From Sarcophilus harrisii (lineage: Eukaryota; Chordata; Mammalia; Dasyuromorphia; Dasyuridae), in contig NC_045430.1 in NCBI RefSeq assembly GCF_902635505.1, positions 280,974,181 to 281,038,180 of the forward strand: a DNA stretch of 64,000 bases, written 5' to 3'. The notes under the pieces are model-generated. The model saw only the letters and a list, made by a program, of their open reading frames with translations. It searched no databases and was not told where the DNA came from. Numbering within the stretch: the stretch's first letter is position 1; the number at the start of each line of letters is the position of its first letter. A program made the translations under genes and the position numbers. Shown here piece by piece: positions 21,298-33,240 of this stretch.

Positions 21298-21899
21298 AGT
21301 CCAATTGACTTGATGAGGGGATGGAGAGAAGCTCCTTTTGCAGTTTTTGGTTAATCTTCATGAGTGTTGGGATGGTTCTCCTTACTCCAATACCCCTAAG
21401 GCAGTATATTCTATTTTTGACAAAATCTTCATTATTAAAAAAATCTCTTCTAAGTTAAACCTTGGCCTTGACTCTCACCAATTATTCGGATTAAAGTGAA
21501 TTGTTCTTTCATCAAGGAACAGAGAGACTTTCAAAGAATAGAAGACAATGGTCATTGCCCTCCAGAGTCTCCCACTAGACCACCCCCTTTCCTTATACCT
21601 GTTATTGACACAGTCACAATTCTGGGAATAAAGTCAGCTCCTAAATCATTACCTGGGCATCGGCATGCTAGCAGAGTAAACATACAGGGAAGGATCTCTC
21701 ATTCTGCAGCTTATGGGTTTGTACTGATACCATGCAAAGAGCCAGGGCTTCTCAAATACTGGGTTTTTGTTGTTTGCTTTTTTGGTTTTGGTTAGTGTTA
21801 GCTTTTCCTCTTGGGGTGGGGCAATTTCTCTATTTTAGTTTGGGGTTTGGAAAGAATCTAAAAGTAGATCACTGGATCTGAAGAAGATTGTAGCCCAAA
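21298..21899. other. Unassigned intron sequence
   Basis: Nothing recognised besides T/G-rich text near 21765-21860. Confidence 0.4.
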
Positions 21900-22035
21900 T
21901 CTGAAACTTTCAGGATCCTCAGAGAACATTTAATCCAATTCTCTTATTGTATAGATGAGGAAACAGAGGTCAGGGAGGTTGTGACTTCACCAGTTTTGAT
22001 GTGCCCGAGCTAGGAATGGACTGTCAGCCTCCAGG
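21900..22035 (-). repeat. MIR-type SINE
   Basis: 'tccaattctcttattgtatagatgaggaaacagagg...gagctaggaatgga' in reverse MIR order. Confidence 0.75.
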
Positions 22036-22367
22036 GGACCTCAATCTCTTCCTCTATGTGATGTGCCTAGGATTTGAGACTCAACATGTGCAGACAGAGA
22101 TTAGTCCCTCTCTATCCTCAAAACTTTCTCCCTGTTATGACTTTTTTCAGTAGTATTAGCACTATCCTGCACTCAAACCTTTGGGTTTATTTGTTTGTTC
22201 TTTCCTCTCCATGTTGAAACAGCTGTCAGATCTATTAATTGTCTCCCCTCTCCCCAGTATATTTTAGATGTATCCTATCCATGACTGTCTTTTCTGTCTG
22301 ACTCATCTTGTAAGACAAAGGACTGACATTTCTTTGGTCCTTGAGGGTATGCAAAGTCATACATACA

Positions 22368-22370
<3 letters not shown>

Positions 22371-22407
<37 letters not shown>
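22371..22407 (+). repeat. (GT)n microsatellite
   Basis: 37 bases of uninterrupted GT. Confidence 0.95.
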
Positions 22408-22409
<2 letters not shown>

Positions 22410-22444
22410 AAATCTCTCATGTTTCTTAAAAGAATCCTGTGAAT

Positions 22445-22585
22445 GAAGGGCAGTCCTCATCCTTATATTACAAATGGGGAAACTAAGGCTCATGATGGTT
22501 ATGTAACTTGTCATGGCATGCACCTCTATCTGGCAGGATTCAAACCTCTTACTCTTCCTGATTCCAAGGCCAGTTCTCTCCATCT
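22445..22585 (-). repeat. MIR-type SINE
   Basis: 'attacaaatggggaaactaaggctcatgatgg', 'ggcaggattcaaacctcttactcttcctgattccaagg' in reverse order, with the usual end 'cagttctctcc'. Confidence 0.78.
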
Positions 22586-22689
22586 GAAGTACAAACCCTT
22601 CTTGCTTTCACCCTTGTTGCCAAGGTGATCTTATAATCACATAGGAGGATGAGAAGTAATCCCTTTATCTTTGATGACCTACATAATTC

Positions 22690-23470
22690 TCTCTCTCTCT
22701 CTCTCATAATTGATTTTTCCCAATTGTATGTGAAAACAACTTTTAATGTTTGTATTTTTAAAATGATGTGGGTTATACATGTGTAATAATGCAAAATATA
22801 TCCCCTTGTTAGTCATATTGTGAAAGAAAAGCCAGACCAAAAAAAAAAAAGAAAATTAAAAATATATATGTCCTTTGATCTGCATTTAGACTCCATAAGA
22901 TCTTTCTTTGGAAGTTGATAGGACTTTTCATCATGAATCCTTTGAGATTGTATTGGATCAGTTTATTACTGAGAAGAACCAAGTCATTCACAGTTCTGCA
23001 TTGTACAATATTGTTGTTACTTTGTTCACAATTCTCTTTGTTCTGCTCACTTCACTTTGCATCAATTCGTGTAAGTCTTTCTAGGGTTTTCTGAAAGCAT
23101 CCTGCTTATCATTTCTTATAACACAGTAGTTTTCCTTTCAATTTTCAGTATTTTGCTACCACAAAAATAGTTACTTGAAGTATTTTTATTCAAATCTTCC
23201 TCCTCTTTAAAAAAAATTCTATGGAATATATACCTAGCAATGGTATTGTTGAGTCAAAAGATTTACTGTATATATATATATATATATAATATATGTATAT
23301 TTATATGTATGTATGTATGTATGTATGATACATATATGTTCACCTTGGGGCACAGTTCCAAATTTCTCTCCAGAATGGTTATGACAGTTCACAATTATAC
23401 TAGTACTGTATTAGTTTTCCATTTTTCCCACAACCCCTCCAAAATTTATTATTTTCCTTTTCTGTCAGAA
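22690..23470 (-). mobile_element. Old L1 3' region
   Basis: Antisense text of an older marsupial L1: 'tttttcccaattgtatgtg', 'gtcatattgtgaaagaaaag', 'ttctgctcacttcactttgc', 'ttttgctaccacaaaaatag', 'gttccaaatttctctccaga' and 'cacaacccctccaaaattta'. It is interrupted by a TA/GTAT microsatellite at 23266-23330. Clearly more diverged than the 16.6-kb copy. Confidence 0.78.
23266..23330. repeat. (TA)n(GTAT)n microsatellite
   Basis: TATATA run followed by six or so GTAT units, within the L1 remnant. Confidence 0.9.
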
Positions 23471-23784
23471 AAAAGGGAAAATGAGAGGGAAATGATAGAA
23501 GATGAAGATAAAAGATGGAGAAGGAAGGAGATGAAAAGGAAGGGATAGAGGGGAAAAGGGGTGTGAAAGAAAGGTGGGGGAAGTCAGAGATGGGGAGAGA
23601 GAGGGCAAGAGAGGAGATAGAAGTGGGGGATGAGACAGAAGATAGAGGAGGAAAGGGCAGAGAAGATAAGAGAGGGATGAAAGAGAGGATAGAAGAGGAA
23701 GAAATAAAAAAGAAGGTAGAGAAGGCAGAAAGAGGGGAAGAAGGGAAAGGAAGAGGGAGAGAGAGGAGAGAGGAGAGAGAAGAA

Positions 23785-23846
<62 letters not shown>

Positions 23847-23865
23847 AAGAAAAAGAAGAGGGAGA
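23465..23865 (+). repeat. 400-bp GA-rich purine tract
   Basis: Almost pure purine with scattered T, ending in an uninterrupted (GA)n at 23788-23842. A complementary pyrimidine strand of this length may be hard to sequence and may form triplex DNA. Confidence 0.92.
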
Positions 23866-24289
23866 ACCAGCCCAGAGCATAAGGGAGCCTGAATACTTAG
23901 TACTTAGTTATCTTTACCCCTTGCCTTGTATTCTTCCTTAGCTCCAGTTTACTTCTCATTTCTGCCTCAAAGCCTCATCCCTTACAATATGGAACATATT
24001 CCAGCATGTAATTCACCATAATAGAGCAAGACCTCAGTTTACCTTTCCCTCACCACTAAGACCCTTGACTTTAGAGCTATTTTTGCTTCTTCACTGACCC
24101 AGGTGCCCTCTGTCCCTCCTGAAGCCCAGCTTCCTCCCTCTACTAAAGACACCCAGATCCATCCCTTCCTTTCAGTCCCTCCTTGTATTGTACTTGTTTC
24201 CAACCAGCTCATTTATTTACTTAACCAATAACTCTTATTTTTGTCATTATCAATGAGAGTATGTATTGAGTCTGCCTAACTTTCCTCTT

Positions 24290-24545
24290 GCATCTGAAAT
24301 ATCCCTTTCTCCCCACCTCCGCCTTCCCTAAAAGTATTCAAAAACCACCACCTCCTCCAGGTTTTTCCTAGCCGCTCTTCCAGCCCAGCTGCTGCTAGCT
24401 CCCCTAAGTTATCCATACACTTTCTATATATACACGTCACATCCCCTGTCTAGATTTTAAATCAGTGGAGAGTTTCACTTTTGTCTTTGGATCCCCAGAC
24501 CTTAAGGCAAAGCCTAGTCAGTAACGATTACTTATGGAGTCTTTG
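24290..24545 (+). repeat. L2 3' end
   Basis: 'ccaccacctcctccaggtttttcctagcc', 'ctgtctagattttaaatcagtgg' and 'tttgtctttggatccccagacc' follow the L2 3' end on the + strand. A TTAATTAATTG-rich tail follows to about 24615. Confidence 0.65.
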
Positions 24546-24619
24546 TTAATTAATTGTTTGCATATTGTTAATTGTGTATTGTACATTGTGTGTTGATTGT
24601 TAATTAATTACATGTACAT

Positions 24620-25107
24620 AGCTATTTACGTAGATGAATGGGAGCTGTGATTACCCCTTTGAGGATGGAAGCTCTTCCTGCTGAGGTGTAGTGAATCCAG
24701 TAAAATAGGAAGCTGTTTTTGGCTTTCTGTTTAGTTCCCTGTGGTCACTCCTGCTTTGGAAGAACTCTTACTTTCTGGGAAGCAGAGCTGAACTTTCATT
24801 TATCAAACGAGGTATTTCCTACCGTTCTCAGCATTTTACTCACTGAGTAAGAATATTTCACCTTTCCTGAATGTTTCTTCCATCAAATGCAAATTTCTTT
24901 GATTTGCTATAGGGACATGTAGAAAGTGGGGACAAGCTTTTCCCCCACTCTCATGGTCTTTACACAGCCTCAAGTTGGGGCCTTTATCCATCTCTTCTTC
25001 CTAAGCTCATTTCTTACAGGTCTTCTTTTTGCAATGGCCTCCATTTCCATTGCTTTCTTCAAGACTTGGCCAAGGAATGTATGCTCCAGAGGGCAGGAAA
25101 TTATTTC
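24620..25107. other. Unassigned intron sequence
   Basis: No repeat or exon recognised. Confidence 0.4.
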
Positions 25108-25375
25108 TTTGGAATAATACTTGTCATTTATGTAGCATTTTGAGGTTTCTAAACCTCAAATTTTTACCAGTTTTAAAAATTGGTAAATACCAATTTTACC
25201 AATATTATTTCATTTCCTCCTTCCAATTCTTTGAGGCAGGTGCTATCATATCCCCATTTTACAAATGAGTCAATCGAGGCTGTGAAAGGATAAATGGCTT
25301 GCTCACATAGCTGTATCTGAGAAGGGTTTGAACTCAGCTCTTTCTGCCTCCAGGCCCAGTGCTCTATGCTCTGTC
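25108..25375 (-). repeat. MIR-type SINE with an internal palindrome cluster
   Basis: 'catttatgtagcattttgagg...ttatttcatttcctcc...tgaggcaggtgctatcatatccccattttacaaatgag...ctccaggcccagtgctctatgc' is the marsupial SINE in reverse. Between 'tttgaggttt' and 'atattatttcatt' the normal text is replaced by nested palindromes (25141-25201). Confidence 0.8.
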
Positions 25376-26119
25376 CCACCCATTTGCACATAGGTAGCAC
25401 CTAGCAAGGATGGGAATTGAAGCCAGCCCTTGAACTCTTTCCCTTTAGCACTCTACTTTACACTCCCACAGGATTTGCTCCGTGACTTTTGATCTGATTT
25501 ATGAAGTTTTCATCTCCTGGATGGTGGGTATGGACTGCTGTCATCTCTTTCTTGGCTTGCAATATTCCATAGCCCTTAATGTCTCAGCTTCTGCAGAGAT
25601 TTTCCATTCCCTGGGTTGGAATGACCTCTATGAGGGATTATCTGCAGCCTCCTCCCTTCTGCCTCCCAGCTGTGACTGAGGGTCCACTGTGTTCATTGAT
25701 AATAGGGTTGGCCAATGATTGGGTCAGCCCCAGGAGCAGCTGTGGCTGGACAGTGAGGGAATCTGCAATTATTGCTTTCCAACTGGATCCTAAAGATAAT
25801 TCAGAATGAATTCTTAGGGAGCTACAGTGGGGAGTGTTCTAAGTTTCTGTTGCCCTTTGAGATATTAACTATCCAAGAGCCGAATCCTTCAAGCCCATAA
25901 ATTAGCAGCCATGGGTTCAGAACATACCATCATCAGAGCCCTGTAATAGCTAGAATTAAGGGAGGAGAAGCCAGGAGACTCTTTTCATTTGACTCACACA
26001 GCCTTGTAAGGGCATATGCCAGATGCTATTTATAAAGAGTCCAGGAAAAGTTATGACATGAGTACTTGTGGACAGCGTAAACAACTTGGACCATGGGGAT
26101 CGGGTCAGAACCTGTCGTG
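25376..26119. other. Unassigned intron sequence
   Basis: No confident family; no exon. Short open frames here show no recognisable protein. Confidence 0.4.
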
Positions 26120-26970
26120 AGAATCAGAAAAGACTTTCAGGAGGAAGCCGCTTTTGAATTTGGCTTAAAGGATAGGGAGAGAGTCGAAAGATGAAAGTAG
26201 GGTGAGTAGTGGAAAAAAAAGGAGGAGATTGATGGGGCACTGTAAGGCAGGTTGAGTTGGGGTGCCGACCAGTCCTGTTTGTTTGGAGTATAAGAAACAT
26301 GAAGACATGAAATAAGCCTGGAGGAGTATGAGGGCACAACATTGTGGAGGTCCTTCAATGCCAGGCAAGGCAGTGTGAATTTTATTTGCTGGATAGTTGG
26401 TTGTTGCCCTTAGTGCTCAAAGAGGCCCAAAATGACATTTTGTGTAGGTCAAGGTGGTGTGCGTCCTGCTGTAGCTTACAGGTTTGACCACTGTCAGACA
26501 CAAATACTTCATCTGACTTTATTGAACTTCATTTAGTGGGCAGAAGCCAGGAAGTAGTTTTGAGCAAAGGATTGATGTATCTAGGTGTGGACAGAAAGGA
26601 GATAAGGATGACAGGTCATTGTAGAAACAGGAAGTTGAGGGAGGCAACGCATTTTAACTCTAACCCTAACCCACTAGGTGGTAATGAGGACCTTGACTAG
26701 AGAGGGGTATGATGGGAAGGAGATTGTGTGCTCAGTTCTAAGAGATGACTCAGAAGCATGAGCAGAGTGTGGGTGAAGAGAAGGGATCCATGGACAGAGG
26801 GCATTAGAAAGAGGGGCAAGTCTGGGGGGAACAATAATGAACTTGATTTTGGACCTGATAAGGCAGGACTGACTTGGGATCTTGGCTACAGGTAGTTTGA
26901 AGGAAGACTGAGCATGTGGATTTAAAGCTGGAGTCAGCACTTGATGCTGCAGTATAGATAATAATCCCAT
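26120..26970 (-). mobile_element. L2-type LINE remnant, interrupted
   Basis: Antisense text of an L2-type 3' ORF region: 'gactttcaggaggaagccgc', 'tgtggaggtccttcaatgcc', 'gtagttttgagcaaaggatt', 'tgatgtatctagg', 'tctggggggaacaataatga' and 'cttgattttggacctg'. A separate piece at about 26395-26525 breaks the order. Old, with many small changes. Confidence 0.6.
26395..26525. repeat. Unassigned repeat inserted in the L2 remnant
   Basis: 'ggttgttgcccttagtgctcaaagaggcccaaaatgacat' resembles a dispersed marsupial repeat I cannot name. L2-type text resumes after it ('gggcagaagccaggaag'). Confidence 0.4.
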
Positions 26971-27014
26971 TATTATTAAAAACTACCTGTTTGATGCTTT
27001 TTTTTTTTTTTTTT

Positions 27015-27215
27015 GCAATATGGTTCTTATGCTTGATCTAATTTCCTACACCAACACTGAGAGGGAAAGACTATAAATATTACTCTCCTCATTCTATAGA
27101 TGAAAAAACTGAGTTTTATAAATGATTAAGGACTTACCCAGGGTCACATAGTTCATAAATGTCTGAGGCAGGATTGACACTCAGGTCGCGCTGACTCCAC
27201 TAATCCAGGCAATAT
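27015..27215 (-). repeat. Marsupial MIR-type SINE
   Basis: A T16 run at 26999 precedes 'ctatagatgaaaaaactgag', 'acccagggtcacatagttc' and 'tctgaggcaggattgacactcagg', the reverse SINE order. Confidence 0.78.
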
Positions 27216-27269
27216 TAGGATTTAAACATAATAATTTAAACAGGATATAAACATAAGTACAGGAGATTA

Positions 27270-27425
27270 AAAAAATCACAGAATCATACTCCAGGGCAGG
27301 AAAGGATGGTAAAAGCCATTTGATCCAGCTCTCCTTTCTGCAGCCACAGGGGGCTATATGACTCATCTAAGATCACAATGATACAAAATATCAGAGGTTG
27401 AATTTGAACTTAGACCCTCTTGAAT
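27270..27425 (-). repeat. MIR-type SINE
   Basis: 'cacagaatcatactccagggcagg...catttgatccagctctcc', 'ctaagatcacaatgatac' and 'gaatttgaacttagaccctctt' in reverse order. Confidence 0.65.
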
Positions 27426-27544
27426 GAAGTTGCTGAAAGAGGAGGGAGACAAGAAAAGAGAATTAAGAACACTATTTATGACACTTTTTGTCTTTTGAAA
27501 ATTATGTTAATAAACCTTAACATTGATAATATTTCAAAATTAAC

Positions 27545-27960
27545 CCACATTAATTTTATTACAAGCATTTATTAAGAACCCTCCATAGATCAGATTATAT
27601 ACTAAGAGATGAGGATACTTTTTCAATGGAAAAACAGCTTCAAACCTGAAGGCATTTACATCCTGTTAGGGGAAGCGAGATGGAGAGAGAAAACAAAATA
27701 TCAACTACCTACAAAGAAATTTCTGGGTATCCCTGGTGATTATGAGGAGCAGGGGAATAGACAGCCTTCCTGTAGGAGGCAGCACTTGAGCTAAGGTTTG
27801 AAAAAAGCCAGGGATTCTAATATATGAAAGTGAGGAGGGAGAACACACCGGGCATCAGGGACAGTCTGAAGATGAAGGTGGAGGGTCATTCAAGGATCAG
27901 AAAAGTCAGTTTAATGAGGAGGTAGGATACAGGAAAGAGGAATATATCTGGAATGATTGA
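27545..27960 (-). mobile_element. L2-type LINE remnant
   Basis: 'caagcatttattaagaaccctcc', 'ggcatttacatcctgttagg', 'cttcctgtaggaggcagcac' and 'gaaaaaagccagggattct' follow the antisense 3' end of an L2-type element in its usual order. Confidence 0.6.
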
Positions 27961-28499
27961 AACAATACTCTCTGGATGTTCTTGTTTCACCAAGAAATTA
28001 TTCATTATTACTTAGAGCTGTAAGTAAAAAAGCAGACTAAAGACATATCAAGAGGTACCATAGTTGAAATCTTCAAGCTGAGTACAGCTGACTAATTTAT
28101 AATCTTTTGAGAAAACTGAAACATCCCAAGAAGGCGGTACAAAGTTATTTGGAAGAGGAAGTCACAAAGTTGAGTGGTTGCAGAGGTAATATAAAGCCAG
28201 GAGAATCAATGAAGCTCGTCAGTTGAATGTTTGTGTCTCATATTCTGAGAAAAAAGTAAAATATTAACAGAAAATTGATTACAAGTTATACAAGCACATC
28301 CATACTTTTGGATGAGCAAAGTGAGCAAAATCACCCATGGGAAAGCACTATCTTTTCATCATTTAGAAAGGCAGGGTCCAAACTACCCATAGGCCTTTGT
28401 TGTAGTGCACAGCTCTCTAGAAGCTTAACAAAGTAAGACAGCACAGAGCCCTTATTCTGCATATGCAGTAGGCTAAGAAAGGCAGTTTGTAGCTGAATT
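27961..28499. other. Unassigned intron sequence
   Basis: AT-rich, probably separates two parts of one old LINE; no family recognised. Confidence 0.35.
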
Positions 28500-29000
28500 G
28501 TAAAGCCAGATTATATTCTAAATTTTGTATTTCATCCTAGAAGCTGCTGGGGAGGCAGCAGAGGTAAGCAGGAGTGTGATTTGGTCAGACCTGTTCCTTT
28601 TCGAGATTATGTTAAGAGTGGTGTGATGATGGTTTTAAAAGAGGTAAGTGAGCAGCAGATCTTAATTTAAGAGGCTACTGAAATAGTCCAGTAAATAGGT
28701 GAGGGGAGCCTAAATCAGAGTGAGTATGAAGATGGATTTGAAAAATGTATTTATAGAGCTAAAAAGGTTTTGACAGTTGATTAAACAGGAGGGAGAAGGG
28801 ATTAAAGAAGAGAGAGAGAGGAGTTATGGAAATTTAACTTCTGATTGACTGGAAGGATGAGAATGCCTTTAACAAAATCAGGCAAATTAGAAAAAGGGGA
28901 AAGTTTTAAGGGAAAAATGATGATGAATCATATTTTGTACAATAGAGCAAATAAGAAAATTGCCTCCTTTATTTCAAATGTTGAAGGCGAAAAGAAGAGT
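28500..29000 (-). mobile_element. L2-type LINE remnant
   Basis: 'gtatttcatcctagaagctg', 'gtgtgatttggtcagacctg', 'gaggctactgaaatagtcca' and 'gtaaataggtgagggg' give the antisense of the L2-type C-terminal ORF region. Probably the continuation of the 27.5-kb piece. Confidence 0.6.
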
Positions 29001-30985
29001 AAGGGGAAAGGCTAGGATTTAGGAAATTTTTCCTCCCCTAGTGAAATGATTTTCTATTGTGAAGATAAACTTCTGAAAACCAGATCCTAGAATTCGGCTT
29101 ATGATAAATAATATACTCGAAAATAAAGAGTTTTGTCCAATAAACACGAAAGAACCTCCTGAAGAAATGTTGACTTCCTATAGTCAAAGCTAATGGGGAA
29201 AACAAGGCTGGTAGATGCTCATTCAACAAGAATTGTGGGGCAAACAAACCAAAAAATCTCTGAGCGAAATTGTGAGACTCTAAGAGGTAGAACATTAACA
29301 AAACAAAACCAAAACCTAAGCAGCTGTAGTAGGGAAACAGGACGATTCATGTAGTTGTAAAAAATTATTGGGGAAAAATAGTTAGATTAATAAATCATAC
29401 AGTGGAGCTGCCAACCTAAAATAAAGTCAACTGAGTGATAAATGCCGGATGCATTGAGGAAAAATGGATTTCGGAAGACATGAGGACAAACAATAAAAGC
29501 CCATTCAAGAATGTAAGGTCAACTAGGGAGATTCTTCCAGGCCTCTTGAGGAATAGGGAGGAGAACATTTTTCTGGGAAAGGGTGGGGAACATGCCAGGA
29601 ACAAGGCTAGTTTTTCCAGGGGAAAAATATGAAAACTTAATAGAATCAGACAGTGGTAATTAAGGACACAGAATAGTTAAATGTTAAGTCTTTGAAAAAG
29701 ATTCAGTTTTTCAGAGCCAATGACCCATATTCCAGAATTGCAAAACAGGTAACGGACCAAATTGGAGAGTTCATTGAAGCCCATTTCAATTGAAAAAAAA
29801 AAAAAAAGAGAGAGAGAGAGAAAGAAAGAAAGAAAGGAGTAGTAGTTTTTCATCCTGACAGGAAGAAAAAAATAAGGCAGGGGAAAGTGTCGGGGGATTT
29901 GCCCTCTGTATGAAAGAACATCTGGGCCGGATGGTGCATTTGTAATGATCAAACAACTACTAGAGAGCGGGGCTACATAATGATGACCCAGACTGTAGGA
30001 GAACAACTGGTCAACCATTTGACTCTGTAAAGTTTCTATGGTAATTGAGGGATGAATTAAAGATCAAACTGGATTAATTTGCACTGGAGAGATTATTACC
30101 AATCTTGGTGAGGAGGTTTAGATATTGCTGGATTTCTTTATGGTAGAATATGGCAGAGTATCCGAATTCCTGATCCCAAGATGTGACATAAGAGAAGGAG
30201 GAAAGTGTGTAGTCAGGGATATTCAGACTCTGACCTTGCTGCTGATATGTACTTGTTGTATAAACTTGGAGAAGTTGATTATATTCTAACTCTTTTAGGT
30301 CATATAGAATGGGGAAGGGGAACACTAACGCATACATAAAGATTCTTCTAGGCTGTATATTGACTTAGAAATTGCATTACCTAGGTTCAATTGTATTTTT
30401 ATTTTATTAAATGTTTCCTAATTACATTTGAATCCGGGTCAGGCCCAGTGTTGTATTCAAACATTTGACACCTCAGCTTCCTGGGACTTATTTGGTAAAT
30501 CAGTGATGAGTTAAGTCCTGCATTGGTGAACAAGTTCTGATTTCAGAAATTCCCTATGATAACATCACAGCTTTCTCACCCTCACCCATCACCTTGCCTT
30601 GAATAAAGTACCACTATCGTGAAGAGAGCCAATTGACTTTCTTTTCCTTGACAAATTAATTATTAAAGAGGGAGTGCTGGATACACCCCACCCTCCAGGA
30701 CCTGAGTCCACACCCTGGCTCAGGAACTTATTGCTTATGGGACCATGGATCCCAGGATCATCATTTGTAAAAAGGAGAGGGTTTTGTTAGCTATCCATTT
30801 GGATGTAAAGCTACGGTCTTATGATTCTATTCAATTTCTTAGAAAAACAATACAAATCATGGATTCATAAATTACAACCCTAGGAAATACCATATTTTTT
30901 GATTTGTACCAGTAAATCATGCTGGTACAAAAACTGAAAGCATTGGTCATTGGCCAGCTTCATACTGGAAAGATTTATTATGGAT
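29001..30985. other. Unassigned intron sequence
   Basis: About 2 kb with no confident family. It includes an A/GA/GAAA simple repeat at 29796-29835. The patch at 30395-30480 (ending 'tttgacacctcag') may be a degraded DNA element. Confidence 0.4.
29796..29835 (+). repeat. A-rich, (GA)n and (GAAA)n compound repeat
   Basis: A14 run, then GAGAGAGAGAG, then three GAAA units. Confidence 0.85.
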
Positions 30986-31218
30986 TGTATTATTCACTGG
31001 GAAAAGTCTTTGGAGCCTGGATTTGAATTTGTCTTGTTTCACTGGCTAGCTTTGTGACTCTAAGCAAGTCATCTGTATGACTCTGGTCGTCAGTTTCTTC
31101 ATCTGTACAATAGGGAATAATGATAACTATGATTAGTGCCTACTACTGCATGAGGCAGTTGTGAAGATCAAAGGAGAGAAAAGACATAAAGTTCCCTGGA
31201 AATGGGCTGGGCCTTATA
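30986..31218 (+). repeat. MIR
   Basis: 'ggagcctggatttgaattt', 'ctggctagctttgtgactctaagcaagtc', 'gtcagtttcttcatctgtac' and 'gtgaagatcaaaggag' follow MIR order on the + strand. Confidence 0.8.
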
Positions 31219-31834
31219 GTTTTAACTGTTTCTTGAATGAAATGAGCCTATCCTAGATCATTCTACAGTTAGCAAAAGGGGGATCTAATTGACCATAGTA
31301 TAGTAGGGATGCTCAGGAAGGGTGCAGTTAAGCAAAGGAAGATCCCTTATCTCAGTACAGAAAGAAATCTGGACAGAAGAAGGAGTATGGTGACACAAGG
31401 ACTTTGGGGCATCTATCACGTTTGAAGGGCTTGGAATCCACATGAATGACTATCTAATAGACCACAATTAATATGACCCAAGGTCACCAGTGAGCTACTT
31501 TATGGAGGTATAACTTGAACGTTAGCCTTCTGGGCTAATCCAGTCTTGTTAGTATCTATATAAGACTTGCCTTGTGCTACTGGTGATTCCACGGCTTCAC
31601 ACTATGCCTCTCCTTACTCTCTCCTGCCCCCATAGTGAAACTGAATCCTAGTTGGAAAACAAGTCCTTAGAAATCAGATCTTGGATAGTTGAGGGTACCA
31701 TAAAGTAGTAATCAGGACATCAGGCTTGGGCCTGGGTGCCTCATTCTGTGACAGATTTGAGATCTGTTGTGAAAGGCACTAACACCTTAAAGATTTAGGA
31801 TATCATTTCCCTTTAATGATAGAAGTCTCTTGAG
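31219..31834. other. Unassigned intron sequence
   Basis: No family recognised. A TATATAAGAC word near 31557 is isolated. Confidence 0.35.
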
Positions 31835-32075
31835 TCTTTTAGTATAGTAGCTACAACACTGAGTCTGAGGTGAAGAAAATTTGAGTTCATATCCAGACTG
31901 AAATATGTATGAACTATGTGACCCAAGGGGAGTCATTGAAGTCCTATTAGCCTCAGTTTCCTCATCTGTAAAATGGGGATAATTATAGACCCTCCTACCT
32001 ACTGTTGTCATCAACTCAAACAAGATAATTATAAAGCACTTAGCACAAGAATTGGCATATAGAATGTGTTGCATT
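31835..32075 (+). repeat. MIR, near full length
   Basis: 'agtatagtagctacaacactgagtctgagg', 'tgaactatgtgacccaaggg', 'gcctcagtttcctcatctg', 'taaaatggggataattatag' and 'ataaagcacttagcacaag' run in MIR order. Confidence 0.85.
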
Positions 32076-32892
32076 TCAAAAGTGGTAAAGTGAATTGCCT
32101 CTTTGGGGAGTTTTATTTGGTGACATTAATTCATTGCTCACAGCTTTTGGAAGGGAGGAGACCAGATCCTGGCAATCAAGGAATAACTATTAACAAGAGT
32201 AAACCTCAAGCCTTGGGTTGGAGGAAGAGGGACAAATTGTCTTTTAGGGAATGGTTCAGGACTGTGTGAAACTAATGATTCTTTGGTTTGGCCACTCGTA
32301 GTTACCTCCAAAAAGTTCACTCAACCTGGCTCTGATGAACAGAGAAATATAAAATTGGGAGTCCTACAGGGGTCTGAGAGCCCAGAAAGAGAAGCTGTTG
32401 GACAGCTCATTCTAAATCCTTCAAGACTATAGTCTGTTCCAGGTCATACTCAACGGTAGACTTGAGGCTAAATCAATCAATAGAGGCTATCATGGAATAT
32501 GGGTAGAAACTGTGTATTCTTTAAAGTCCTGTGAGTCCAAGGAAAGCTAAACTTCATTTCATTTCACTTCATTTCAGAGAAGGGGGAAGAGTCAGAAATT
32601 TAATCATGTGATGTGTCCAGAAGCATCGAAGCTTTCTTTATCCACTGTATTCTCTAAAACTTTATTGAGCAAGATAAATGCTGGATTTTCTTAGATTTAG
32701 ATCACCATTTGATGCAGGGTTTTATCCCTGGGCCCTACTCCAACCCAGTCAACAACAGATTATCAATATGATTATTTCTCCATGATTGCTACAAAAATAG
32801 GAAATGAAGCAAAGCAAAAACTCTGTAAAAGTTTAGATAAAGTATATTTACAATGTATTTCTTATCCACCATATAGTAAACCTATTTTTCTT
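32076..32892. other. Unassigned intron sequence
   Basis: No family recognised. A CATTT pentamer repeat ('catttcatttcacttcattt') lies near 32553. Confidence 0.4.
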
Positions 32893-33045
32893 TTTTATAA
32901 AGCTTTTTATTTACAAAATGCATGCATAGTTTTCAACATTCATCCTTGCAAGATCTTGTATTCCTATATTTTTCTCCCTTCCTTTCCTTACCCCTTCCCC
33001 TAGACAGCAAAGAATCCAGTAGTTAAATCTATTTTTTAAAGGAAA
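32893..33045 (-). mobile_element. L1 3' end fragment
   Basis: 'aaagctttttatttacaaaatgcatgcatag', 'ttttcaacattcatccttgc', 'ccccttcccctagacagcaa' is the antisense 3' end of marsupial L1. Confidence 0.75.
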
Positions 33046-33059
33046 GGGAAAAAATATTC

Positions 33060-33240
33060 TGTCATGCTCTATTTTTATTTTTTTCAATTATCAACAATTT
33101 ATTTTTCCCTCCTACTGCCCTTTCATCCTCAATTAAAAAAAAGGAAAAACAAGCCAAACTTTTGTTAACAGATAGACATCACCGAGTCAGACAAATCCCC
33201 ATTTTGGCCACAATCAAAAATATGATCTATTTTGAACAAA
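33060..33240 (-). mobile_element. Probable older L1-type 3' fragment
   Basis: 'tttttcaattatcaacaatttatttttccctcc' followed by an A-rich stretch resembles older marsupial L1 3' ends. Weak. Confidence 0.35.

Noticed and set aside
23515-23892. 125-codon Glu/Arg/Lys frame
   Set aside because: Pure translation of the GA-rich tract.
24543-24615. Paired TTAATTAATTG words that look like a homeodomain site cluster
   Set aside because: They directly follow an L2 3' end and are best explained as its decayed tail repeat.
31219-31760. Possible LTR, because of TATATAAGAC followed by CT-rich text
   Set aside because: No matching ends or flanking duplication were found and no family was recognised.
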